NCBI GenBank assembly: GCA_023411575.1
Contig: JAEYOP010000050.1
Span: 1 to 62,219, forward strand
Direction: 5' to 3'
From: Bacillota bacterium
Lineage (GTDB): Bacteria > Bacillota > Clostridia > Acetivibrionales > DTU013
Length of the DNA: 62,219 nucleotides
Shown here: positions 17,454-26,707 of the stretch, piece after piece
Position numbering within the stretch: position 1 is the first letter of the stretch
Layout of the letters: each line of letters opens with the position of its first letter
Made by a program: the position numbers and the translations under genes
The notes under the pieces: model-generated
Database searches by the model: none
Seen by the model: the letters and a program-made list of their open reading frames with translations, nothing else
Told to the model about the DNA's origin: nothing

Positions 17454-19772
17454 TCAGAATCGGGAGAGTAAGCCCGTTTCCTCAAGCTTGTGGTTGAGCA
17501 TGTCGATAAACCCGTCCAATTGGTCGAAGGAGAATTCGCCGTTCGATACCTGGACCGCATTCCTCAAGGCCATATAGAACAGGGAGCGCTCAAGCTCCCT
17601 GGCGTTTACCACTTCGCCCCCGGTCACTCCGAACTGCCGCAGGAGGGCGTTCAGCCACTCGTCTACCGTTTCCCTCAGCACGGCAATGTTTTGCAGCTCT
17701 CCCAGGGTCGTATTCCGGTGGATCTTTCCATATCGCCTGTTGGACTCCGTTATTTCGACGGTTTCCCTCCATTCGATGCAGCGGGAGGATCTTCCGATTT
17801 CCAGGGCGTTTTTGCCTGTGGCATAGACAAATTCCTTTTGCCGAACGTCGTAGTACATAAACTCGCGGACGGAGAGGGTGAAAGCTACCTCGGCGGACTC
17901 CCCGGGCCTCAGAGCTACCTTGCGGAAGGCGATAAGGCGCCGGACAGGCTGTATGGCAGCGTTTTCGTTCAAGCCGGCGTAAACCTGGACGATCTCTTTT
18001 CCGTCGAAGGCTCCCGTATTGGTTACCTTTAAGGCAACCCGGAAATGCTCTCCCGACCGCTCCACCCTGAACGCGCCGTAGGCAAATTCCGTATAGGACA
18101 GCCCGTGTCCGAAGGGGAACAGCACGTCCAATCCTTTTTTATCATAATATCGGTAGCCTGTAAAAATGGATTCCCCATATTCTACCCGGGTGCTGTCGCC
18201 CCTGTGCAGGTAGGATGGGGTGTGGGAGAGCTTTTCGGGATAGGTTTCCGTCAGCTTGCCGCTGGGGTTGGCTTTCCCGGAAAGGATGTCCGCCAGCGCT
18301 TTCCCGGCGCCCTGCCCGGACAGGTGCATCTGGAGGACGGAGTCCACGCTTCCGATCCAGGGCATTTCAACCGCGGAGCCGGTCTGGAGGACGACGACCA
18401 GTTCCTTCCCAAGCCGGGAAAGCCGCCGGATCAGATCGTCCTGGCATCGAGGCAGCCTCAGGCTTTCCCGGTCGTAGCTTTCGGCTTCGGCGAAGCGGGG
18501 CAGGCCGGCGAAGAAGATGATTTTATCGGCGTTTTTCGCTGCGGCGACTGCTCTTTCGGCGAGTGCTTCGTCCATCTCGCCATCCTCGCGCTCCGCCTCG
18601 CCGTCCCCGGCCCGGTAGCCGGGTTCAAAGGCGTATTGCAGGCCCGCTCTCGCAAGCTCCTCCGGGATGGAGTCCACCGACACGGGATGGACCCTGGAGG
18701 AGCCGTTTCCCTGTATTACGGGGCTGGTCATCCGTTCCCCCACGAAGAGTATTTTTTCCTCCGGCTTTACCGGCAGGGAGCGCCGCTGGTTTTTCAAAAG
18801 GACGAAGGATTCCGCCGCCGCCTTCCGGGCGAGCTGGTGGTGCTTGCCGTAATCCGCCCTTTCCGGCTTCTTCCGCGTATTATCGCATTTCTTCATCAGG
18901 CCGATGATATTGTTCACCGCCCTATTTACGGCGTCTTCGTCCAGCTTTCCGTTCGTATACGCCTCCTTCAGCAGATGGAAGCTCAAATCGCCGACGGAGG
19001 GCATTTCCAGGTCCAGGCCACTGTGGATGCTTTGAACGATATCGTTTACGGCGGACCAGTCCGAAACCACCAGACCGTCATAGCCCCACTCCTTTCGGAG
19101 CAGGTCGGTCAAAAGCCGGGCGTTTTCCGAACAATACTCTCCGAGAAGCTTGTTGTAGGCGCTCATTACGGTCCAGGGCCCGGCCTCCTCGATGATTTCC
19201 CTGAAAGCCTTCAGGTAAATTTCATGCAGCGCTCTTTCATCGATCCGTACGTCTACGGACATCCGGTACGCTTCCTGATTGTTTGCGGCGAAATGCTTCA
19301 GGGAAGAGCCTATGCCCCTCTTCTGGAGCCCCTGCACATATGCGGCTCCCAGCTCCCTTGTCAGCACGGGGTCTTCCGAAAAGTACTCAAAGTTCCTTCC
19401 GCACAGCGGGTTTCTCTTGATATTGGCGCCTGGAGCCAGCACGACATCGACCCCTTTTTCGGCGGCTTCTTCCGCGATGCAGGCCGCTACCTCTTCCGCA
19501 AGGCCGGGGTCCCAACTGCACGCCAATGCGGAGGGCGTGGGAAAGCAGGTAGCTTCGCTGCTTTCGTTCAAGCCCAGGTGGTCGTTTTCCCCCTCCTGGA
19601 ACCTCAAGCCGGCGGGACCGTCGGAAAACACCAGGGGCCTTATGCCGGCCTCCGCATTGCCGTAAGTGGTCCAGAAGTCTTTTCCGTTCAACAGCCGGAG
19701 CTTCTCTTCGATTTTTAATTTATCGACTCTTACCTTATCTATTCTCATTTTCTCTGTCTTGAACTTGTCCAT
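17454..19772 (-). CDS. GH3 beta-glucosidase
   Basis: The 772-residue GH3 enzyme has an N-terminal barrel (FSDGPAGLR, PGANIKRNPLCGRNFEYFSEDP, KHFAANNQE), nucleophile Asp238 in VVSDWSAVND, a C-terminal alpha/beta sandwich and a fibronectin-like domain (DVLFPFGHGLSYTEF). A final helical extension of about 100 residues lies beyond the usual end. It releases glucose, or xylose in some members, from oligosaccharide ends. There is no signal peptide. The start at 19772 follows AGGAGTATGAAGGGATC; the longer frame adds 22 codons without support. In context it would complete breakdown of the stripped glucan backbone. Confidence 0.92.
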   Translation of the reverse strand: MDKFKTEKMRIDKVRVDKLKIEEKLRLLNGKDFWTTYGNAEAGIRPLVFSDGPAGLRFQEGENDHLGLNESSEATCFPTPSALACSWDPGLAEEVAACIAEEAAEKGVDVVLAPGANIKRNPLCGRNFEYFSEDPVLTRELGAAYVQGLQKRGIGSSLKHFAANNQEAYRMSVDVRIDERALHEIYLKAFREIIEEAGPWTVMSAYNKLLGEYCSENARLLTDLLRKEWGYDGLVVSDWSAVNDIVQSIHSGLDLEMPSVGDLSFHLLKEAYTNGKLDEDAVNRAVNNIIGLMKKCDNTRKKPERADYGKHHQLARKAAAESFVLLKNQRRSLPVKPEEKILFVGERMTSPVIQGNGSSRVHPVSVDSIPEELARAGLQYAFEPGYRAGDGEAEREDGEMDEALAERAVAAAKNADKIIFFAGLPRFAEAESYDRESLRLPRCQDDLIRRLSRLGKELVVVLQTGSAVEMPWIGSVDSVLQMHLSGQGAGKALADILSGKANPSGKLTETYPEKLSHTPSYLHRGDSTRVEYGESIFTGYRYYDKKGLDVLFPFGHGLSYTEFAYGAFRVERSGEHFRVALKVTNTGAFDGKEIVQVYAGLNENAAIQPVRRLIAFRKVALRPGESAEVAFTLSVREFMYYDVRQKEFVYATGKNALEIGRSSRCIEWRETVEITESNRRYGKIHRNTTLGELQNIAVLRETVDEWLNALLRQFGVTGGEVVNARELERSLFYMALRNAVQVSNGEFSFDQLDGFIDMLNHKLEETGLLSRF

Positions 19773-19825
19773 GATCCCTTCATACTCCTTCTGCTTGCAT
19801 TTTACCGGGAATCGGGATATGCTTA

Positions 19826-19853
19826 TTGCAGGAATCAATTCTTTTTGTAATAA
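19826..19853 (+). promoter_or_regulatory. Candidate promoter for AraC gene
   Basis: TTGCAG (19826-19831), 16 bases, then TAATAA (19848-19853), about 45 bases before the start codon. It lies in the 127-base gap between divergent GH3 and AraC genes. Confidence 0.35.
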
Positions 19854-19899
19854 ATCGGGCTATATTTGTTGCAAAAAAGATTCAGAAGTTGGTGGGTTC

Positions 19900-21108
19900 A
19901 TGAGAGAGCTTTTAATGAAGCTGGATTTGTTTTATTATGCAACCAATATCCCCTTGCGGCTTTATGACGGCGAGAACGGGCAGATTTCCTCCAACCTGCT
20001 TGCAAGTCAGGTCATGCCTCCTTCCCTGGATTTCGGCGAATATGAGAAAAGGCTCCTGGAGCTGTCGGAAGATACGCTTTATTATACGAACGACCTGGAG
20101 GAGCACTATTATTCCTTTCGATTCCGGCACGACGGCAGGGAATACAAGCTGGCGGCGGGACCCACCATCGATCCCTCCTTCGATAAAAACCGGCTGATGC
20201 GGATCGCCGGCGGCAAAAAGCTGAAGCTGTCCGACTATGGGCCCCTGGAGGCCTATCAGCGGAGCCTGCCGCGGTATACCTCCGCCGCTTTGAGAAGGAC
20301 GGAGCCGCTGCTGAAATTCTTGCTTTGCGGAAGCGAGCCGGACCTGCCGGAAATGATGAAGCGGAACAGACTCCCGGAAGACCTGGAAGAGGGAAGGGCG
20401 CAGGTCCTGGAGGCCCAGAGGTATCATCACAGCCTGAACCAGGACGCGTTGATCCTGGAGGCCCTGAAAAACGGAGACCGGGGTCGGCTGTTCACCCTGC
20501 TCTGTACCCCCGGAGACGGCCCGGAAGGCGTTCTTTGCAGGGATAACCCCCTGCGTTCCTATAAAAACCTGTTTATTGTAACGGTAAGCCATACGACAAA
20601 GGCGGCCATCGAGGGCGGGGTCGATTCGGAAAGCGCCTATACGCTCAGCGATACCTATATCCAGACCGTTGAAGAGATTGACTCCCATGAGGAAGTAACC
20701 GAGCTGTTCATCCGGATGTTCAACGCCTTCCTGGACCTTGTGGAAAAGGCGAAAAAATTGAAATACGGCAGCCAGGTATACAGTACGATTGATTACATCA
20801 ACAAGCATTATTATGAGAACATCTCCATAAAGGAGCTTGCTCGGAGGGTGCACCTGAGCGAAAGCCACCTGCTGAAGCTTTTTAAACGGCAGGCGGGCAC
20901 GGGCGTCAAGGCGTTCATTATAAACAGGAGGATCGCCGAGGCGGCGAGCCTTTTGCGCCATACGGACCGCAGCATCGCTGAAATCTGCGATATGACCGGG
21001 TTCAACGACCAGAGCTATATGACGAACCAGTTCCGGAAGGCCCTGAATACCACGCCGAAGAAATATCGGCAGGACGGGGGACGGGGTCTTAGCCCCAGGC
21101 AGGAATAA
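19900..21108 (+). CDS. AraC-family transcriptional regulator
   Basis: The 402-residue protein has a long N-terminal sensor region with no recognised ligand pocket, of the kind seen in regulators annotated as YSIRK-type, and a C-terminal AraC double helix-turn-helix (residues about 300-395: ISIKELARRVHLSESHLLKLFKRQAG ... EICDMTGFNDQSYMTNQFRKALN). Position 19915 is an alternative start. It is divergent from GH3 (19772), its most likely target, and lies upstream of the serine hydrolase. Confidence 0.88.
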   Translation: MRELLMKLDLFYYATNIPLRLYDGENGQISSNLLASQVMPPSLDFGEYEKRLLELSEDTLYYTNDLEEHYYSFRFRHDGREYKLAAGPTIDPSFDKNRLMRIAGGKKLKLSDYGPLEAYQRSLPRYTSAALRRTEPLLKFLLCGSEPDLPEMMKRNRLPEDLEEGRAQVLEAQRYHHSLNQDALILEALKNGDRGRLFTLLCTPGDGPEGVLCRDNPLRSYKNLFIVTVSHTTKAAIEGGVDSESAYTLSDTYIQTVEEIDSHEEVTELFIRMFNAFLDLVEKAKKLKYGSQVYSTIDYINKHYYENISIKELARRVHLSESHLLKLFKRQAGTGVKAFIINRRIAEAASLLRHTDRSIAEICDMTGFNDQSYMTNQFRKALNTTPKKYRQDGGRGLSPRQE

Positions 21109-21178
21109 AAATGGGACAAGGGAGCTGTTCCCGCCGTCTCGCAAATCTATATAAATATAAATAGCGGAGGAAAACAAC

Positions 21179-22360
21179 ATGTTCGATCAAACAGCGGCCA
21201 ATCAACTGAAAAACGTATTGAGGAAGGCTGTCGACAGCAGCGGCATAGCCGGCGGAAACTTGATGATCCTGAAAGAGGGACGGGAAATTTTCTACCATGA
21301 GGACGGCTATGCCGACCGGGAGGAAAAGCTTCCGCTGAAAAGGGACTCCATTTTCCGGCTGTACTCCATGAGCAAGCCGGTGACGGCGGCCGCGGCGATG
21401 ATCCTCCTGGAACGCGGGGAAATGGATTTGTTTGAACCGGTGGGCAAGTTTCTCGACGGTTTCAAAAACCAGATGGTGGAGGAGGGAGGGAGGCTTGTTC
21501 CGGCGGAACGGGAGGTTATGGTCAAGGACCTTCTCTCCATGACCTCCGGGCTGGTCTACGGGGGATATGGAAGAGCCGGACAGGAGACGGAAGCGCTGTT
21601 CCGGGAGATGGACGGAAGATTGCTGGGCGATTCCCCGATGAACACGCTGGAAGCGATGAACCGGCTGGGCGGATGCGCTCTAGCGTTCCATCCGGGGACC
21701 TCGTGGCAGTACGGAACCTCCGCCGATGTGTTGGGGGCTGTTGTGGAAGTGGTCAGCGGCATGCGGTTCGGCGAATTTCTGGAGAAGGAAATCTTTAAGC
21801 CTTTGGGCATGAAGGATACCGGGTTCTGGGTTCCGCCGGAAAAACGGGGCCGTCTCGCAAAAATCTACGCGGACGATGGAGCGGGCGGCCTGACGCCCTA
21901 TTCCGGCAACCACCTGGACATTGTCAACCGGATGGACAGGATACCGGCGTTTGAATCGGGAGGGGCGGGGCTTGTTTCCACCATAGACGATGCGGCGGCG
22001 TTCACCGTTATGCTGATGAACGAGGGAAGCCTGAACGGCGTAAGGATTCTGCGCCCGGCCACTGTCCGGTACATGACCGCGTCGGTTTTGGACGCCCGGC
22101 AGCAAAAGGGCTTTGAGCCGTGGATTAATCTTTGCGGCCACAGCTACGGAAACCTGATGCGGGTGATGACGGACTGCGGCAAGGCCGGAATTATCGCAAG
22201 TCCCGGAGAATACGGGTGGGACGGCTGGCTTGGCGCCTATTTCTGCAATTGCCCGGCGGATGACCTGACCTTCCTGTTCATGATGCAGAAAACCGACACC
22301 GGGACCTCCACCCTTACCCGGAAGTTGCGGAATATCGTCCTCAGCGCCTGCTGCGAATAG
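21179..22360 (+). CDS. Serine hydrolase, class C beta-lactamase fold
   Basis: The 393-residue protein has the SxxK motif at Ser63-Lys66 (YSMSKPVTAAAAMILLERGE), the second motif region WQYGTSADVLGAVVEVVSG and a C-terminal GWDGWLGAYF segment. This family includes cytoplasmic and exported esterases and peptidases related to EstB/CubicO proteins. There is no signal peptide, so it is probably a cytoplasmic esterase or deacylase; a role in removing ester groups from imported oligosaccharides is possible but unproven. It follows the AraC gene by 70 bases with GGAGG before the start. Confidence 0.88.
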   Translation: MFDQTAANQLKNVLRKAVDSSGIAGGNLMILKEGREIFYHEDGYADREEKLPLKRDSIFRLYSMSKPVTAAAAMILLERGEMDLFEPVGKFLDGFKNQMVEEGGRLVPAEREVMVKDLLSMTSGLVYGGYGRAGQETEALFREMDGRLLGDSPMNTLEAMNRLGGCALAFHPGTSWQYGTSADVLGAVVEVVSGMRFGEFLEKEIFKPLGMKDTGFWVPPEKRGRLAKIYADDGAGGLTPYSGNHLDIVNRMDRIPAFESGGAGLVSTIDDAAAFTVMLMNEGSLNGVRILRPATVRYMTASVLDARQQKGFEPWINLCGHSYGNLMRVMTDCGKAGIIASPGEYGWDGWLGAYFCNCPADDLTFLFMMQKTDTGTSTLTRKLRNIVLSACCE

Positions 22361-22384
22361 TGCGGGCAGACGGAGAGGGCGATA

Positions 22385-23947
22385 TCAATATTTGTCCTTG
22401 AAAAGCTTTTTCAGGGTATTTACATCGTTGTCCATGCTTAAGGGCTTTACGGCCGGCCCTTCAAGGATTTTTCCCTCATAGGTGAACCTGGAGCCGTGGC
22501 ACGGGCAGTCCCAGGAGCTCTCCGCGGAGTTCCAGTTCAGTTCGCAGCCCATGTGGGTGCAGGTCGTGTTGACTATGTGCAAGGCGCCCTGCTCGTCCCT
22601 GTAGGCACCGGCCCTCTGGCCTTCCGCCTCGACCACCCTTGCCTCGCCCGGTTTTATTTCCGCCCCTTCCTGCAGCGGGGCGGTTTTGCCCTTGATGAGC
22701 TCTTTCGCCACATTCAGGGCTTCCACGACGAAGGTTTTGGCGGAAGCGGCAATGGTGTGCCTGGACGGGTTGTAGACGTCCTGCCACGGACTTTCTCCCT
22801 TGAGAATCAAATCCTTCAACAGCATGGCGGAGGCCATGCTGTTGGTCATCCCCCATTTGCCGAAGCCGGTGGCAATGTAAAGGTCCGGCGTATCCGGCGC
22901 GAAACGGCCCACGAAAGGGACGTCATCCAATGTCACGCAGTCCTGTGCGGACCAGCGGTAGGGGATGTCTTCCACAGTGAAGTGCTCCCTGGCGTAGTCC
23001 GCCAGCGCTTCATAATGCTTGACCGTATCTTCGCCCTGACCCGGCTTGTGGTGCTCGCCGCCGACCAGCAGCAATTCCCCGTCTCCGGACGACTGGCTGC
23101 GCAGGGAACGGCCGGGTTCCTCCGCGGTGATGTACATGCCCCCCGGATGCTTTTCCTTTGCTTTGACCGCCACGATATAGGAGCGTTCGGAATAGAGCCG
23201 GGTAAAGTACAGGCCGGCCTTGTTGTAGCAGGGATAATGGGAGGCAATGATCACCTTGCCGGCCTTGACCTTTTTCCCGTTGTCCGTGGTCAGCAGATAC
23301 CCGTGATCCTCTTCTTCGATCCCTACAACTCTGCTTTGTTCGAAGATCGGGCAGCCGTTTGCCACGGTTTTTTCCGCAAGCGGGAGCAGGTATTTCCGGG
23401 GATGGAACTGGGCCTGTCCGTCGAAGCGTACCGCCGCCTTTATTGGGAAGGGAAGGGGCAGCTCTTCGACGTAGGCTGCTTTGATTCCGAGGGAGGAAGC
23501 AATTTCGGCCTCCTCCCTTATCTTATCCCTATAACCGTCGCGGAGCGTAAAAATATAAGCCGGCTGCGGGAGGTAGTCGCACTCGATGTCATTGTCCCCG
23601 ATGGTCTTTTCGATCATGCGGATCGCCGATTCATTCGCCTCGGCGTATTGCCTTGCGAATTCCTCGCTCATTTTGCTCCGGATCTTTTGATAGATCAGCT
23701 CGTGCTGGGATGTGACTTTTGCCGTGGTATGCCCGGTGGTGCCCTCCGCGATGCGGCCCGCTTCGAGGACCGCCATCCGGAGGCCCTCCCCGCTCAGCAG
23801 GTAGGCGGCGGAGAGACCAGCGAACCCACCGCCGATAATGGCGAGATCAACGCGGAGATCCTCCTCCAGGGCCGGGTAATTCGTTCTATCCGTAGACGCC
23901 AGCCAGTAAGAACGGGGCGGCGTTTCAAAATTCTTCCAGGTTTCCAT
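22385..23947 (-). CDS. FAD-dependent oxidoreductase with C-terminal Rieske domain
   Basis: The 520-residue protein has an N-terminal FAD-binding Rossmann motif (DLAIIGGGFAGLSAAYLLSGEG, residues about 33-55) and a DAO-type body. The C-terminal Rieske [2Fe-2S] domain, from about residue 430, has ligands CTHMGC...CPCHG. Such glycine-oxidase-like/Rieske fusions are common in Bacillota but have no settled substrate. The start follows AGGAGGAAGC; a 59-codon upstream extension is rejected. The gene ends 24 bases from the convergent serine hydrolase and follows the ferritin-like gene. Confidence 0.9.
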   Translation of the reverse strand: METWKNFETPPRSYWLASTDRTNYPALEEDLRVDLAIIGGGFAGLSAAYLLSGEGLRMAVLEAGRIAEGTTGHTTAKVTSQHELIYQKIRSKMSEEFARQYAEANESAIRMIEKTIGDNDIECDYLPQPAYIFTLRDGYRDKIREEAEIASSLGIKAAYVEELPLPFPIKAAVRFDGQAQFHPRKYLLPLAEKTVANGCPIFEQSRVVGIEEEDHGYLLTTDNGKKVKAGKVIIASHYPCYNKAGLYFTRLYSERSYIVAVKAKEKHPGGMYITAEEPGRSLRSQSSGDGELLLVGGEHHKPGQGEDTVKHYEALADYAREHFTVEDIPYRWSAQDCVTLDDVPFVGRFAPDTPDLYIATGFGKWGMTNSMASAMLLKDLILKGESPWQDVYNPSRHTIAASAKTFVVEALNVAKELIKGKTAPLQEGAEIKPGEARVVEAEGQRAGAYRDEQGALHIVNTTCTHMGCELNWNSAESSWDCPCHGSRFTYEGKILEGPAVKPLSMDNDVNTLKKLFKDKY

Positions 23948-23987
23948 GCTTCCTCCTATGGACAGTAAAATACGGCTCCGATCCCGA

Positions 23988-24302
23988 TTACTGGAGGGGA
24001 GCCTGAAAATTCTGGGCCTGCTGCTGTTGGATTTTCTGTCTTCCCTTTTCCGTATGCTCGGCCTCTCTCGGACTGAGCATGTAAAGCAACTGCTGCAGCT
24101 CGCCAACATGCCTTCTTTCCTCATCGGCGATATGGTAAAGGATTTTTTTCACCCGCTCGTCGTTGGTCGCCGCTCCGTGGGCTTCGTACCCGATGATGGC
24201 TTCAAATTCGCCGGCGATATCCACCCGGAGCGCCTGGGCCAGTTCCTCGTTGGTCATCTGCTTCGGAATGTTTGCTACGAAGGGATTTCCTAAAAGCGCC
24301 AT
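23988..24302 (-). CDS. Small ferritin-like / rubrerythrin-type protein
   Basis: The 104-residue, largely helical protein has two carboxylate/histidine motifs suitable for a di-iron centre (GEFEAIIGYEAH and ADEERRHVGEL). It lacks the rubredoxin domain. Its length and motifs resemble small demethoxyubiquinone-hydroxylase-like or encapsulated-ferritin-like proteins that detoxify peroxide or store iron. No encapsulin shell gene is visible. The Gln-rich tail (KIQQQQAQNFQAPLQ) is unusual. It is upstream of the FAD/Rieske gene on the same strand, 40 bases away, so probably co-transcribed; a redox link is inferred. Confidence 0.8.
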   Translation of the reverse strand: MALLGNPFVANIPKQMTNEELAQALRVDIAGEFEAIIGYEAHGAATNDERVKKILYHIADEERRHVGELQQLLYMLSPREAEHTEKGRQKIQQQQAQNFQAPLQ

Positions 24303-24431
24303 TCAAACACATCCTTTCAAAGTGATGAATTTATCTTTTGCAGAGAAAAAAGAAATATGCTTCCTTTTGGTTGCAGCGATTGAAAAATGGATATAAACTA
24401 AGAGAAGCACGACGGACAAGGTGGGGAGCGA

Positions 24432-25661
24432 ATGCAGGACAGGGCGGATTATTATCGAATTCTGCAGGTACACTATCTGGCGGAGCCGGAAGTAATCGAC
24501 AGCGCGTATAAAAGGCTGGCCAGAAAATATCATCCCGACGTGTGCAAATCGCCGGGTTCCGACGCCGCCATGCAGCAGATCAACGAGGCCTATGCCAGCT
24601 TGAAGGATGCGAAAAAGCGGAAACGGTACGACGAGGAGTTGGCTGCGAGGCGCGAGAGCGCCGCGCCCGCCGGAAAAGGACGGAATGCCGGAAAACCCGC
24701 AGGGGCGGATACGGGCGATGAAAGCATAGCCCCGGCGAGGGCGGTTCTGACGGGGTATTTTGCCCATCTCAAAAACAGAAATTTTGAAAAGGCCTATGAG
24801 CTGATTACCAGTGCGGATAAAAGCAATATCACCCTGGAGGACTTTATAAAATGGCAGGGCAATGTATCCAGAATCTTTCAGCTCCAGGAGTATGAATGCA
24901 AGGCGGGCCGGGCGGAGGACGGTTCCCGGCCGAGCGGCACGGGGCACGGGCGCGCCGTCGAGTTTATCGTATCGACGGTGGAGCACAACACCGTAATGAA
25001 CCGGATGGAAAAGGACATCATCCAAAAGCGGGTGGTGCTCGAAAAGGAAGGCTGGCGCATCCTGGTCGGGTATGAGGATATCCGGCCCCACATTGCGCGC
25101 TTTGAAGAGCTGAACGAATTGAAGCGGGCAAAGTCCGTCATTCATGAAATGATTGACCTTTACAGCAACATCGACCACCAGACGGGGCTTCTCAACAAGA
25201 AGGGCTTTATCGAAGCGGCGGGGAGGGAGATTTACCGGCATGGCCGGTACAATAACAAGTTTTCCCTTCTGCTGATCGAAATGAACGAGTTCTGGGAGGG
25301 AAACGCCGGAAGCGGCGGTTTGAGGCAATATTCCCTCGAATGGACGGGGAGGATCCTGGAAGATTGCTTCAGGAGCCTTGATATTGCCGGAAGATGGGAG
25401 GATGCCGGATTCATCGTCCTGCTGCCGGAAACGGATCTGAATGGCGGCATTAAAGCGGCGGTGAAGCTGTCGAAGCTCCTGGAGGCGAAGCGGCTGTTTT
25501 ATGACAGCCGGGTTTACCGGCCCACCTTCCGCATCGGGGTGGGCGAATACGAGGATTCGCTGGAAAATACCATACGGACCCTGAGCCGGTATCTGGATAC
25601 GGCGGACAGGCCGGGCGGCACGCAGATCGTTCACGCAAGGGGACGGAAAACTATCGGCTGA
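24432..25661 (+). CDS. DnaJ domain - linker - degenerate GGDEF protein
   Basis: The 409-residue protein starts with a J domain (residues about 6-68) including the HPD signature in KYHPDVC. A low-complexity Ala/Gly-rich linker is followed by a segment (about 100-215) that looks like an NTF2-type alpha/beta domain. The C-terminal part (about 240-405) follows the diguanylate-cyclase layout: DHQTGLLNKKGF matches the DxLTGLxNRR entry. The active-site GGDEF position reads RWEDAGF, so catalysis is probably lost. It could link chaperone recruitment to nucleotide sensing. The start follows GGTGGGGAGCGA. It has no membrane helix. Confidence 0.8.
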   Translation: MQDRADYYRILQVHYLAEPEVIDSAYKRLARKYHPDVCKSPGSDAAMQQINEAYASLKDAKKRKRYDEELAARRESAAPAGKGRNAGKPAGADTGDESIAPARAVLTGYFAHLKNRNFEKAYELITSADKSNITLEDFIKWQGNVSRIFQLQEYECKAGRAEDGSRPSGTGHGRAVEFIVSTVEHNTVMNRMEKDIIQKRVVLEKEGWRILVGYEDIRPHIARFEELNELKRAKSVIHEMIDLYSNIDHQTGLLNKKGFIEAAGREIYRHGRYNNKFSLLLIEMNEFWEGNAGSGGLRQYSLEWTGRILEDCFRSLDIAGRWEDAGFIVLLPETDLNGGIKAAVKLSKLLEAKRLFYDSRVYRPTFRIGVGEYEDSLENTIRTLSRYLDTADRPGGTQIVHARGRKTIG

Positions 25662-25705
25662 TTTGGAGAATACTATGCTTATTCTTATAAGTTGAGGCGA
25701 GATAT

Positions 25706-26599
25706 ATGCAAACGGACAAAAGATTGGCGGAAGCATACCGGAAAGCGAAAGTGGAGTACTTTGACAACAATTCCAGGTACATTTTTTTCAGCGACACCCA
25801 CCGGGGGGACAACAGCCTGTCCGATGAATTTGCAAAGAACCAGAACATCTACCTGTACGCCATGGATTACTACTATTTCAACGGATACACCTATGTGGAG
25901 GCCGGGGACGGGGACGAGCTCCTGGAGCATTCCAAGTTCCGGCACATCCGCCTGGCCCACAGCGATATTTTCTGTACGCTGAAAAAGTTTTTCGACGACG
26001 AGCGCTTCATCCTGCTTTACGGCAACCATAATATCTTTTTGGAAAACAAGGAGTATGTCAAAAACAACCTCTACTCTTTTTATGACGAATACAACGAGGA
26101 AAACTGCGAGCTTTTCAAGGGCATCGTCCCCTATGAGTCCCTGCTGCTGAAGCACAAGGAAACGGGCCAGGAAATCCTGACGGTCCACGGCCACCAGGGG
26201 GATTTCGTAAACGACCAGTTCTGGTTCGGCACGATGATCATGCTGCGGTATTTCTGGAGGTTTATGCATGTCGTTGGGTTCCAGAATCCGGCGAGCCCGG
26301 CGAAAAATTATCAAAAAAGGCACAAGATCGAAAAGACGTTCAACCGGTGGATTGAAAAAAACAAAACCATGCTGATCTGCGGTCACACCCACCGGCCCAA
26401 GTTTCCCAGAAACAATGAAACGCCTTACTTCAACACCGGCTGCTGCATCCACTCCAGGGGGATCACGGGCATCGAAATCCTGGAAGGCAAGATCATGCTG
26501 GTGGAATGGGGCGTCAAAGCCGACCGGGAAGGTCAGCTCAAAATCCGGAGAAAGGTGATCCGGGGTCCGGAGCCCATTGAAAAGTATAAATCCTTTTGA
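25706..26599 (+). CDS. Calcineurin-like metallophosphoesterase
   Basis: The 297-residue protein shows the ordered metal motifs of the family: FSDTHRGDN (DxH), a glycine/aspartate AGDGDE, GNHN, VHGHQGD and CGHTHRP. These bind two metals that hydrolyse phosphomono- or diesters. Substrate is unknown; relatives include UDP-diacylglucosamine pyrophosphatases, but length and context do not favour that. It lies 44 bases after the DnaJ/GGDEF gene on the same strand and is probably co-transcribed with it. Confidence 0.87.
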   Translation: MQTDKRLAEAYRKAKVEYFDNNSRYIFFSDTHRGDNSLSDEFAKNQNIYLYAMDYYYFNGYTYVEAGDGDELLEHSKFRHIRLAHSDIFCTLKKFFDDERFILLYGNHNIFLENKEYVKNNLYSFYDEYNEENCELFKGIVPYESLLLKHKETGQEILTVHGHQGDFVNDQFWFGTMIMLRYFWRFMHVVGFQNPASPAKNYQKRHKIEKTFNRWIEKNKTMLICGHTHRPKFPRNNETPYFNTGCCIHSRGITGIEILEGKIMLVEWGVKADREGQLKIRRKVIRGPEPIEKYKSF

Positions 26600-26707
26600 A
26601 CCGTCTCCCGGGCGGGGAATCCTTCCCGGCATATGGATATTTGTACGAGAATATGGTAGCCTTTACGTAAAAGAGTACTGCCAAATGGAAAAAGGAGCGA
26701 AAACACC

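Noticed and set aside
23988..24302. Encapsulin nanocompartment system
   Set aside because: Only the ferritin-like protein is present; no shell protein gene is found in the window and the C-terminus is not a clear targeting peptide.
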